Positions 23,268-29,575 of a stretch of DNA of 29,575 bases are shown here, one piece after another. The DNA lies in the IMG/VR virus record IMGVR_UViG_3300013093_005294, positions 1-29,575 of that record; one strand, given 5' to 3'. This DNA comes from a virus. Under the pieces are notes generated by a model. That model had not been told where the DNA came from, ran no database searches, and was given only the letters and a program-made list of their open reading frames with translations. Within the stretch, counting starts at the first letter, position 1. Every line of letters starts with the position of its first letter. Made by a program: the position numbers and the translations under genes.

Positions 23268-23317
23268 TAACCTTGTCCAGTTATTTTTCTTGACGCAATC
23301 CAGTTACCAGGGCTAAC
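23268..23317 (+). promoter_or_regulatory. Candidate promoter and operator for the helicase operon
   Basis: TTGACG (23290-23295) is a good -35, with GCTAAC (23312-23317) as a weak -10 at 16-base spacing. The octamer TCCAGTTA occurs twice (23276-23283 and 23299-23306, 23 bases apart), the second between -35 and -10. TAACCTTGTCCAGTTA (23268-23283) and GTTACCAGGGCTAAC (23303-23317) both are interrupted TAAC/GTTA palindromes. This arrangement would let the XRE protein block the promoter. Confidence 0.5.
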
Positions 23318-23354
23318 GTGCCTCCCAGCGCACTCCCGCGCCCGGAGAAACCCC

Positions 23355-23693
23355 ATGCACCCCCGCCACCGCTGGCTCCCCGCCGACGACGACATCATCC
23401 GCGCCATGCGCCACGACAACCGCTCGTGGGACGCCATCGCCGCCATGTTCGGCCTCAACCGCTCCGTCGTGCGCGAGCGCGGCCGCGCCATCGGCGCCGC
23501 CCGCCCGCCCCGCCCGACCATCGACCTCGAGGCCCTCGCCCTCGCCAACCCCGGCCGCGACAGCCTCCCCGCCGGCCACCCGCGCGCCTGGACGGTTCTC
23601 ACCGAAAACACCCTCCTCGCCGCCGCGCCCTACCCCTACCCCCCCTTCCGCGCCATCGACCCCGTGCGCGAACGCCGCCGGCGGCGCGCATGA
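23355..23693 (+). CDS. Small helix-turn-helix protein
   Basis: A 112-aa protein, first gene of the rightward operon. Residues 6-48 (WLPADDDIIRAMRHDNRSWD, AIAAMFGLNRSVVRERGRAIG) look like a GcrA- or SANT-like DNA-binding domain of the W.a.eD..ir....g.sw..IA...g.sR..V..R type. The remainder is Pro/Arg-rich with a basic tail (RERRRRRA). It has GGAG 10 bases before ATG 23355 and overlaps the helicase gene by ATGA. Likely an early regulator or replication accessory factor; no specific family name. Confidence 0.7.
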   Translation: MHPRHRWLPADDDIIRAMRHDNRSWDAIAAMFGLNRSVVRERGRAIGAARPPRPTIDLEALALANPGRDSLPAGHPRAWTVLTENTLLAAAPYPYPPFRAIDPVRERRRRRA

Positions 23694-25132
23694 TCCCACA
23701 CAAGCTCGACCCCAAGCCCGCCCACGCCGCCGCCGCCCTCTTCGGCCGCCTCGAGGCGCAGGGCCTGCTCAAGCCCGGCGAGGCCCAGTCCGCCCTCGCG
23801 GCCGCCGTCGAATCCTCAACCGGCGTCGACCCGCTCGGCCTCGCCACCCGCCTCAACCACACCCTCGCCGACACCCGTGCCGCCACCGCGCGCGACATCC
23901 TGCGCGAGGAACGTTTCGCCGCCGCCAGACCACCCGCCGCGCCGCCCCCGCCCCCCCTCACCGCCGTCGCCGCCAGCCTCCCCGATCCGGAAACTATTCC
24001 TCCGCGCGCCTGGCTCTACGGCAGCCGCCTGATCCACAAGTTCGTCACCGTGCTGGCCGCCCCCGGCGGCGTCGGCAAATCCGCCCTCGCCATCGGCCAG
24101 GCCATCTGCATCGCCACCGGCCGCCCCGTCCTCGGCGAACGCGTGCACCATTCCTGCCCGGTCTGGCTGATGAACCTCGAAGACCCCCTGGCCGAGATCG
24201 ACCGCCGCATCGCCGCCTTCCTCGCCCACCACGCCATCCCCCGCGACGCCCTCACCGGCCGCCTCTACCTCCACTCCGGCCGCGACCGCCGCGTGACCAT
24301 GGTCGACATCGCCCCGGACGGCACCACCGCCTTCCCCGACCGCGACCGCCTCATCGCCGCCGCCCAGGCCGCCGGCGTCGGCCTCATCGTCGTCGACCCC
24401 TTCGTCAAATCCCACCGCCTCGACGAAAACTCCAACCCCCACATGGACAGCGCCGCCACCGCCTGGGGCGAGGTCGCCGAAGCCACCGGCGCCGCCATCC
24501 TCCTCGTCCACCACACCCGCAAGGGCGCCACCTCCGACCTCGAATCCACCCGCGGCGCCAAGGCCCTCACCGACGCCGCCCGCGCGGCCGCCATCATGGC
24601 CCCCATGACCCCCGAGGAAGCCAACGCGCTCGGCGTCCCCGCCCGCGACCGCCGCTTCCTCGTCCGCCTCGACGACGCCAAGGCCAACCTCGCGCCCCTG
24701 CCCGACGCCGCCCGCTGGTTCCGCCTCGAATCGGTCCGCCTCAACAACGGCAACGACCTCTACCCCGAAGGCGACCGCGTCGGCGCCATCGCCATGTGGA
24801 AACCCATCAGCCCGCTCGCCGCCCTCGATCCCGCCGCCTGCAACGCGGCCCTCGACCTCATCGCCAAAGGCCCCGGCGACGGCAGCCTCTACACCGCCCA
24901 CCGCACCGGCCGCGCCGCCGGCCGCTGGGCCGGCCGCGTGCTGATGGACCGCTACGGCCTCGAGGAAGCCCCCGCGGCGGCCATCGTCAACGCCTGGCTG
25001 CGCAGCGGCCTGCTCACCGAATCCTCATACCGCGACCCGCTGCAACGAAAATCCCGCATCGGCGTCCGCGTCGACAACACCAAACGCCCCACCCTCAGCA
25101 AACCCACCCCCACCCCCGGAGACGCCGCATGA
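23690..25132 (+). CDS. RepA/KaiC-type AAA ATPase (replicative helicase-like)
   Basis: A 480-aa protein with a RecA/KaiC fold: Walker A APGGVGKSAL (124-133), WLMNLEDPLAEIDRRI (159-174), Walker B GLIVVDPFVKS (231-241) and the LLVHHTRKG element (271-279) typical of RSF1010 RepA-like hexameric helicases encoded by plasmids and phages. The N-terminal 100 residues are an extra helical region with a poly-Pro linker; the C-terminal ~120 residues contain a winged-helix-like section. ATG 23690 overlaps the stop of the HTH gene and its own stop overlaps the next gene. It should unwind DNA for element replication. The upstream open frame from 23318 is a shadow. Confidence 0.85.
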   Translation: MIPHKLDPKPAHAAAALFGRLEAQGLLKPGEAQSALAAAVESSTGVDPLGLATRLNHTLADTRAATARDILREERFAAARPPAAPPPPPLTAVAASLPDPETIPPRAWLYGSRLIHKFVTVLAAPGGVGKSALAIGQAICIATGRPVLGERVHHSCPVWLMNLEDPLAEIDRRIAAFLAHHAIPRDALTGRLYLHSGRDRRVTMVDIAPDGTTAFPDRDRLIAAAQAAGVGLIVVDPFVKSHRLDENSNPHMDSAATAWGEVAEATGAAILLVHHTRKGATSDLESTRGAKALTDAARAAAIMAPMTPEEANALGVPARDRRFLVRLDDAKANLAPLPDAARWFRLESVRLNNGNDLYPEGDRVGAIAMWKPISPLAALDPAACNAALDLIAKGPGDGSLYTAHRTGRAAGRWAGRVLMDRYGLEEAPAAAIVNAWLRSGLLTESSYRDPLQRKSRIGVRVDNTKRPTLSKPTPTPGDAA

Positions 25133-25869
25133 CCGAAACCACCCTCCGCCCCATCGCCGACCTCATCGCGCCCATCGCCGCGCGCACCGGCGCGCCCATT
25201 GGCGCCCCCAATGGCGCACCTAATGGCGCACCTAATGGCGCGGCGAATGGCGCACCGAATGGCGCAGCGAATGGCGCGGAGTCGCGCCGACATGCGCCAT
25301 ACCCCCTGGCAAAGCCAGGGGGGTATGGCGCTTTCGGCGCCGCAAACCGCCCCGCCCATGGCGCGCCCAATGGCGCAACCAAAGGCGCATCCGCGCCCAA
25401 CAGCGCCAATGGCGCAATTGGCGCAATTGGCGCATTCGGCGCAAACGGCGCACCCGACCGCGAAACCATCCTCCACCGCCTCGAGGAAGCCGGCCGAACC
25501 CTCCTCGCCCTCCCCCCCACCGGCTGGACCACCAAACTCCGCACCTCCAACATCGACGTCGTCCGCTCCGCCGCCGAAGCCTACGGCTACAACACCAGCG
25601 CCCGCCTCCGCCCCGCCATGCCCAACACCCAAACCATCACCCGCATGGACGAAGCCCTCACCTGGATCACCCTCATCCCCCGCGACCGCTACGTCCTCCG
25701 ACGCATCGTCGGCGCCCGCGCCCTCGTCTCCCCCACCACCGAACGACACCTCTACCCCTGGCGCCGCCTCGCCACCCTCCTCGGCGCCGACCACAAAGCC
25801 ATCCAACGCTGGCACACCCAAGGCATCCAAATCATCCACGACGAACTCAAACGCAAAGCCACGAGCTAA
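25129..25869 (+). CDS. Repeat-rich protein with C-terminal HTH-like domain (DUF6362-like)
   Basis: A 246-aa protein, third in the operon (ATGA overlap). Residues 20-108 are a low-complexity linker built from GAPN/GAAN repeats encoded by 12-bp tandem units. Residues 110-160 are helical. Residues 170-245 (MDEALTWITLIPRDRYVLRR, IVGARALVSPTTE, YPWRRLATLLGADHKAIQRW, HTQGIQIIHDEL) resemble DUF6362, an HTH-like domain often found in phage genomes near terminase genes. A role in DNA recognition is likely but unproven. A palindrome lies inside the linker coding sequence (25294-25331). Confidence 0.7.
   Translation: MTETTLRPIADLIAPIAARTGAPIGAPNGAPNGAPNGAANGAPNGAANGAESRRHAPYPLAKPGGYGAFGAANRPAHGAPNGATKGASAPNSANGAIGAIGAFGANGAPDRETILHRLEEAGRTLLALPPTGWTTKLRTSNIDVVRSAAEAYGYNTSARLRPAMPNTQTITRMDEALTWITLIPRDRYVLRRIVGARALVSPTTERHLYPWRRLATLLGADHKAIQRWHTQGIQIIHDELKRKATS
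25199..25275 (+). repeat. 12-bp tandem repeats coding for GAPN/GAAN
   Basis: About six imperfect copies of a 12-mer like ggcgcacctaat. Codons vary (cctaat, gcgaat, ccgaat), so selection seems to keep the protein repeat while the DNA diverges. Further looser GGCGCA repeats continue to 25450. Confidence 0.8.
25294..25331. repeat. In-frame palindrome inside the repeat-rich gene
   Basis: gcgccataccccctggc, loop aaa, gccaggggggtatggcgc: 17-18 bp arms with one bulged base. It encodes HAPYPLAKPGGYGAF within the low-complexity linker. Its ctggcaaagccag core resembles the intergenic ccaggggcaaagcccctgg hairpin at 13202, so it could be a coding insertion of a palindromic element. Confidence 0.6.
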
Positions 25870-25910
25870 AGAGCCTCCGGCGGGCAAGGGCCGAGAGGCC
25901 CTTGCAACCC
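25870..25910. repeat. Dispersed palindrome, copy 3 (REP-like)
   Basis: gagcctccggcgg followed by gcaagggcc-gaga-ggcccttgc (25884-25905), directly after the stop of the repeat-rich gene. With copy 4 at 27246 in opposite orientation, it encloses the low-GC block. Confidence 0.65.
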
Positions 25911-26083
25911 ACCCCATCTCTCGGCTGGAGAACCGACCTTCAGTTGATAACGCCTTCCTTGGCGCCGCAGGCCATCAATCTACGCAATCGCACAAACCTC
26001 AGTGCGATCGCATCGATATCATTGGCTTCGCCAGGGACCACCCGGAGATCGTGGCATAACCGACGCGATGGCGCTCATCCCGG

Positions 26084-26246
26084 CTAACTGCTCCAGCGCC
26101 CGATCCAGGCAAACAGACCGTAGAAGACGTAGAGGTCCCAAGACGGCAAGGTCAGAAGCATGCAAGTAGTACGTCGTCAGCCACCCGGTAACCTTCGAGA
26201 AGCGCCGCTCAAACGGATCAACCTCTCGGTCACATTTCAGCGCCGG
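26084..26246 (-). pseudogene. Possible frameshifted gene remnant
   Basis: Two minus-strand segments look coding but lie in different frames. The first (~26246-26165) reads ALKCDREVDPFERRFSKVTG, WLTTYYL. The second (26158-26084) reads MLLTLPSWDLYVFYGLFAWI, then GRWSS and a stop. Both have mostly C/G third positions, while the alternative frames do not. This suggests one former gene broken by a frameshift. No family is recognised, and the evidence is only codon use. Confidence 0.25.
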
Positions 26247-26443
26247 TTAATCCGTCTGTAAAATACCACCGCGTATACCGCGCCAAAGAACACCCAAAAG
26301 GTCATTGCGGCAAACATCGCTCCGGGCAGCTTATCTCTACGAATGTCGATCAACAGCGGCGCAATCTGAATTAGTCCAACGAAGGCTAAACCAGCTACGA
26401 CGGATCGCCCGAATACCAAGATTGCACGGGTGAGGTTATTCAT
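26237..26443 (-). CDS. Small two-helix membrane protein
   Basis: A 68-aa product from MNNLTRAILVFGRSVVAGLA (ATG 26443); longer starts reach 26473. It has two hydrophobic segments (AILVFGRSVVAGLAFVGLIQ, then FAAMTFWVFFGAVYAVVFYR) separated by a charged loop (DIRRDKLPG) and a basic end (RRINRR). Base composition is lower in GC than the neighbours, as for the next gene. Function unknown. Confidence 0.55.
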   Translation of the reverse strand: MNNLTRAILVFGRSVVAGLAFVGLIQIAPLLIDIRRDKLPGAMFAAMTFWVFFGAVYAVVFYRRINRR

Positions 26444-26491
26444 TGAACAGCCCATTTCTGGAGCGCCCACCATTTAAGGGGACACTCAGTT

Positions 26492-27094
26492 TCATTCCCC
26501 GGCGCCACCCGACGGAGCTTTCCGGTCGAATTGCAAGCGATTTGACAGGCAACCCAGAAACGAGAGAATCTGGTCAATGTCCTTCCTGCTGAATGGTTTC
26601 GTATTTATGACGATTACATCGTTAGACGTCGCAGAATGGACGATAATCGTATGCCCGAGTCGCCTGTTCGGTGGTGGCGACAGTCCGATATGAACCTCAA
26701 CGGCGCCAACATCAGCCCGCGCAATCTCCCGCGCTTTTTGGAAGGGGGCATTGTACGATAGGCGGTCTGCCGTAATGGAGACCCTGAAGCGCGAAAACCA
26801 CAAGAGGACCGCGCCAAACGCTCCAACTGCCAAGACGATACCCGGCCACTTTTGGACATCGTCCAGCGCATTGACGACAGCTACAACCACAGTGGCGAGG
26901 CCGATCGAACCCCACAGCGCGTAACTACTCCAGCACGCCCTGAAAGAAACCAGCGGCCCCCCACTATCCTGATTGCGGCCATTATCCTGCCAGCCGCGGA
27001 GGATCGCCGTCACGATGCCGGTCGAAACCCAACCACACCCCAACCAGAGCATCGCCACCAAGCAGATCGCGCAAACCACAACAGCGACAACCAC
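26492..27094 (-). CDS. Membrane protein with PH-like C-terminal domain
   Basis: A 200-aa protein with hydrophobic segments at ~1-32, 57-75 and 83-100, followed by a soluble domain (FRVSITADRLSYNAPFQKAR, ADVGAVEVHIG, HTIIVHSATSNDVIVINTKP, DIDQILSFLGCL) with the strand-helix order of bacterial PH-like domains. The first possible start is GTG 27094; ATG inside the first helix is an alternative. It is in the low-GC block, 18 bases or more upstream of the two-helix protein, so the two are likely co-transcribed. Function unknown. Confidence 0.6.
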   Translation of the reverse strand: MVVAVVVCAICLVAMLWLGCGWVSTGIVTAILRGWQDNGRNQDSGGPLVSFRACWSSYALWGSIGLATVVVAVVNALDDVQKWPGIVLAVGAFGAVLLWFSRFRVSITADRLSYNAPFQKAREIARADVGAVEVHIGLSPPPNRRLGHTIIVHSATSNDVIVINTKPFSRKDIDQILSFLGCLSNRLQFDRKAPSGGAGE

Positions 27095-27121
27095 CGTCGC
27101 GCACCCCTCTCGACCCTCACT

Positions 27122-27147
27122 CCATCCAACGCTGGCACACCCAGGCT
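27122..27147 (+). repeat. Copy of the 3' end of the repeat-rich gene
   Basis: The 22 bases from ccatccaacg to gctggcacaccca here also occur at 25799-25820, where they encode IQRWHT of the HTH-like domain. In this place they are in no gene. It looks like the residue of a second copy of that gene, or a recombination scar at the edge of the low-GC block. Confidence 0.6.
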
Positions 27148-27245
27148 ATCGGCGCCATCGTCGTAGCGATGACTGGCGTCGGCAGCGCCCCACCCGAGAA
27201 CATGGGATCCCAACCGAAGGCCTTATCCCCAGCCTCGAGCATGGA

Positions 27246-27294
27246 TGGGTTTCCAAAGGCCTCCAGGCCTTTGGCCGGCGGAGCCTTCCTGCGC
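27246..27294. repeat. Dispersed palindrome, copy 4 (REP-like), inverted
   Basis: ccaaaggcct-cc-aggcctttgg (27253-27274) followed by ccggcggagcc, the reverse complement layout of copy 3. It lies ~100 bases upstream of the large Hint protein gene. Confidence 0.65.
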
Positions 27295-27390
27295 TAAATC
27301 CCCATCAACACCCTTATTTAACACCCCCACCGCCTTGACCCTCACGTCCCGTCGTCGCCACGCTCCCCTCAAACCGGAGCACCAGGCTCA

Positions 27391-29575
27391 GTGGCCGATC
27401 TCGAATACAGTCCCGCCCTCGACGGTTTCGTCCCGTTCGGCACCGTCGCCACCGCGGCCTTCACCATCGACCCCACGATCGACGACGCCCTCTTCGTCCG
27501 CGCCACCTCGACCTGGACCGTCCCGCTCGGCCTCTCCTTCGCCACGCTCACCATCGGCGACGACACCCCGGGGGCCACCGACACGCCGCTGGTCATTCTT
27601 CCCCCCGGCCAGGTCATCACCCAGGACGTCACCATCGCCGCCCACGGCACGCTCCAGCTCGGCCCCGACCCCGCCACCGCCGACCCCAACAGCCTCGCCG
27701 TCCTCACCGGCGCGCTCACCATCGAGCCAGGCGCCACCGCCAGCATCACCGCCGGTCTCCTCGCCGGCCCCACCGTCGCCGACGGCCATCTCGACATCCA
27801 GGCCTATGCCACCTTCGCCGCCCCGCTGACCCTGCCGCCGACGCCCGACATCGCCAGCACGCCGACCAGCCTGCTCACACTGTCGACCGACCTCCCCACC
27901 GCCACCCTGCAATCCCTCCTCGCCCAGCCCGGCTTCACCGGCCAGCTCGTCATGTCCGGCACCCTCGACAACACCGCCACCACGCTCGACACCGCGGCCG
28001 TCCCCGCCCTCGCCTTCGCCGCCGCCACCATCTCCGGCGGCACGCTTTTCTCAGCCCCCGCCGTCATCTATGGCGGCAGCACCCTCGACAGCGTCACCCT
28101 CCACGGCACAATCGCCGCCGCCGCGTCCGACTACGTCGTCGCCACCGGCGCCATCGGCGGCGACGCCCTGCTGTCCATCGCCGGCTCCCTCGGCTTCTCC
28201 GCCACCACCACGCTCGACGGCCCCGCCGTCCTGCTCGGCGCCAACGCCCTGCTCTACGGCGCCGGCTTCACCGACACCACCATCGGCCCCGCCACCACCA
28301 TCGAGGTCACCGACGCCGCCAGCCTTTCCTTCCCCGCCGCCGGCGCCCATTTCCACCTCAAGGGCGCGCTCAACCTCGACGACAGCGTCTCCCCCTACGC
28401 CGTCACGCTCGCCGCCGATCTCGGCACCACCGTCATCGACACCACGGCGACGTTGCGCATCGGCGCCAACGCCGCCCTCACCCTCGATTCCACGCTGACC
28501 AACACCAGCACCATCCAGATCGCCGGCGGCACGCTCGAGCTCGTCCGATCGAGCCCCAGCCTCGGCAGCTTCGCCTTCACCGGCGCCGATTCAAAGCTCC
28601 GCCTCGACACCATCGGCCAGGTCGTCGCGCTGACCGACCTCGCCGACAGCGACCTCATCGTCCTCCCCGCCGCCAGCAAGGCCAGCCCCCACGTCGTGCT
28701 CAACGGCACCACGCTCGACGTCCTCTCCGGCACCAACAAGCTCGCCGCCCGCCTCATCCTCTCCCGCAGCGACACCCAGACCTACACCGCCGGCAACTTC
28801 ACCTTCACCACCGACGGCACCGCCCTTGCCCTCACCACATCAGGCATCGCCATCGCCGCCTGCTACGCCCGCGGCACCCGCATCACCACCCCCACCGGCC
28901 CCATCCCCATCGAACGCCTCCGCCCCGGCGACCTCGTCACCACCGCCGCCGGAACATCCCGTCCCATCATCTGGACCGGCCGCAGAACCATAAACCTCCG
29001 CCACCACCCCCGCCCGCACGACGCCACCCCCATCCGCATCCGCGCCCACGCCTTCGGCCGCAACCTCCCCGTCCGCGACCTCATCCTCTCCCCCGACCAC
29101 GCCATCCACGCCGAAGCCGCCCTCATCCCCATCCGCTACCTCACCAACGGCGCAACGATCCTGCAGGACCCCCGCCCCCACATCACCTGGCACCACCTCG
29201 AACTCCCAACCCACGACATCATCCTCGCCGAAAACCTCCCGGCCGAGAGCTACCTCGACACTGGAAATCGGGGGGCCTTCGCCGACTGCAACGACCCCGC
29301 CGAAACCTCCGGCGCCGCGCTGGCCATCTGGGCCAGCCGCGCCTGCGCCCCCCTCGTCACCACCGGCGACACCATCGCCCTGCTCCGCGCCACCCTCCAC
29401 GCCCAGGCCCTCACCCTCGGCCACCACCTCACCAACAACCCCGCCCCCCGCCTCCAACACACCCCAACCGGCCTCCACCTCCTCTCCCGCACCTTCACCC
29501 CCGCCCACCACGCCATCCCCGACCACCGAACCCTCGGCCTCCCCATCACCTCCCTCACCGTCGACAACACCCCCA
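27391..29575 (+). CDS. Large beta-repeat protein with intact Hint domain, 3' end outside window
   Basis: At least 728 codons, starting at GTG 27391 (first start after a stop; GGAG lies at 11 bases). Residues 1-485 are a Thr/Ala/Gly-rich beta repeat of the parallel-helix (autotransporter passenger-like) kind. The Hint domain begins at Cys491 (CYARGTRITTPTG), with RLRPGDLV, the conserved HHPRP, PIRIRAHAFG and SPDHA (His570), then LAENLPAESYLDTGNR. All catalytic elements seem present. The last visible segment (LLSRTFTPAHHAIPDHRTLG, then TVDNTP) matches the C-terminal domain of the 18802 gene. By that alignment, about 65 residues are missing beyond the edge. Probably surface or secreted; autoprocessing is an inference from the family. 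Confidence 0.82.
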   Translation, partial: MADLEYSPALDGFVPFGTVATAAFTIDPTIDDALFVRATSTWTVPLGLSFATLTIGDDTPGATDTPLVILPPGQVITQDVTIAAHGTLQLGPDPATADPNSLAVLTGALTIEPGATASITAGLLAGPTVADGHLDIQAYATFAAPLTLPPTPDIASTPTSLLTLSTDLPTATLQSLLAQPGFTGQLVMSGTLDNTATTLDTAAVPALAFAAATISGGTLFSAPAVIYGGSTLDSVTLHGTIAAAASDYVVATGAIGGDALLSIAGSLGFSATTTLDGPAVLLGANALLYGAGFTDTTIGPATTIEVTDAASLSFPAAGAHFHLKGALNLDDSVSPYAVTLAADLGTTVIDTTATLRIGANAALTLDSTLTNTSTIQIAGGTLELVRSSPSLGSFAFTGADSKLRLDTIGQVVALTDLADSDLIVLPAASKASPHVVLNGTTLDVLSGTNKLAARLILSRSDTQTYTAGNFTFTTDGTALALTTSGIAIAACYARGTRITTPTGPIPIERLRPGDLVTTAAGTSRPIIWTGRRTINLRHHPRPHDATPIRIRAHAFGRNLPVRDLILSPDHAIHAEAALIPIRYLTNGATILQDPRPHITWHHLELPTHDIILAENLPAESYLDTGNRGAFADCNDPAETSGAALAIWASRACAPLVTTGDTIALLRATLHAQALTLGHHLTNNPAPRLQHTPTGLHLLSRTFTPAHHAIPDHRTLGLPITSLTVDNTP

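Noticed and set aside
23318-23689. N-terminal extension of the helicase frame
   Set aside because: It is Pro/Arg-rich and overlaps the HTH gene. The ATGA overlap at 23690 marks the real start.

Overview
The window is GC-rich DNA with strong C/G bias at third codon positions. It looks like an alphaproteobacterium, most likely an acetic-acid-bacterium relative (Acetobacteraceae). Support comes from the Hint-domain proteins of the PVRIRA...RDLxLSPDHA type, dispersed GCCTCCGGCGG palindromes and an RlpA-like protein. The family assignment is an inference from recognised protein families, not from a marker gene.

Positions 1-16562 (all minus strand, so read right to left) hold a compact morphogenesis module for a contractile-tailed (myovirus-type) prophage. 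Order: large terminase, portal, scaffold-like protein, major capsid protein, three head-tail/neck proteins, a 46-aa protein, tail sheath, tail tube, a tail assembly chaperone with a probable programmed -1 frameshift, a 100-aa protein, a very short tape-measure candidate, then baseplate proteins resembling Mu gpN, P2 gpX, gpD, gpV, gpW, gpJ and gpI, and a glycine-rich tail fibre that runs off the left edge. Genes overlap by ATGA/TGATG or nearly abut. The only large gap (12894-13256) holds a 218-bp nested palindrome. No integrase, lysis gene or convincing small terminase is present.

Positions 17035-22245 carry host-like genes: an RlpA-family secreted protein, a translationally coupled pair (class I methyltransferase and a Hint-like protein that has lost its catalytic Cys and His), a single-domain response regulator, and on the minus strand a 490-aa Ala/Gly-rich surface-type protein with a textbook terminator.

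Positions 22870-25869 form a phage- or plasmid-type early module: an XRE repressor on the minus strand, divergent from a three-gene overlapping operon (small HTH protein, RepA/KaiC-type hexameric helicase ATPase, repeat-rich protein with a C-terminal helix-turn-helix-like domain). It may be the early region of the same prophage or a separate element.

Positions 25870-27300 are lower in GC, encode two small membrane proteins and a probable gene remnant, and are bounded by inverted copies of the dispersed palindrome. From 27391 to the right edge runs a large beta-repeat protein with an intact Hint domain, the active counterpart of the degenerate Hint protein at 18802.

The strongest non-routine signals are the A AAA AAC slippery site with a downstream stem in the tail chaperone gene, the missing full-length tape measure, the nested palindrome between capsid and scaffold genes, and the intact/dead Hint pair.
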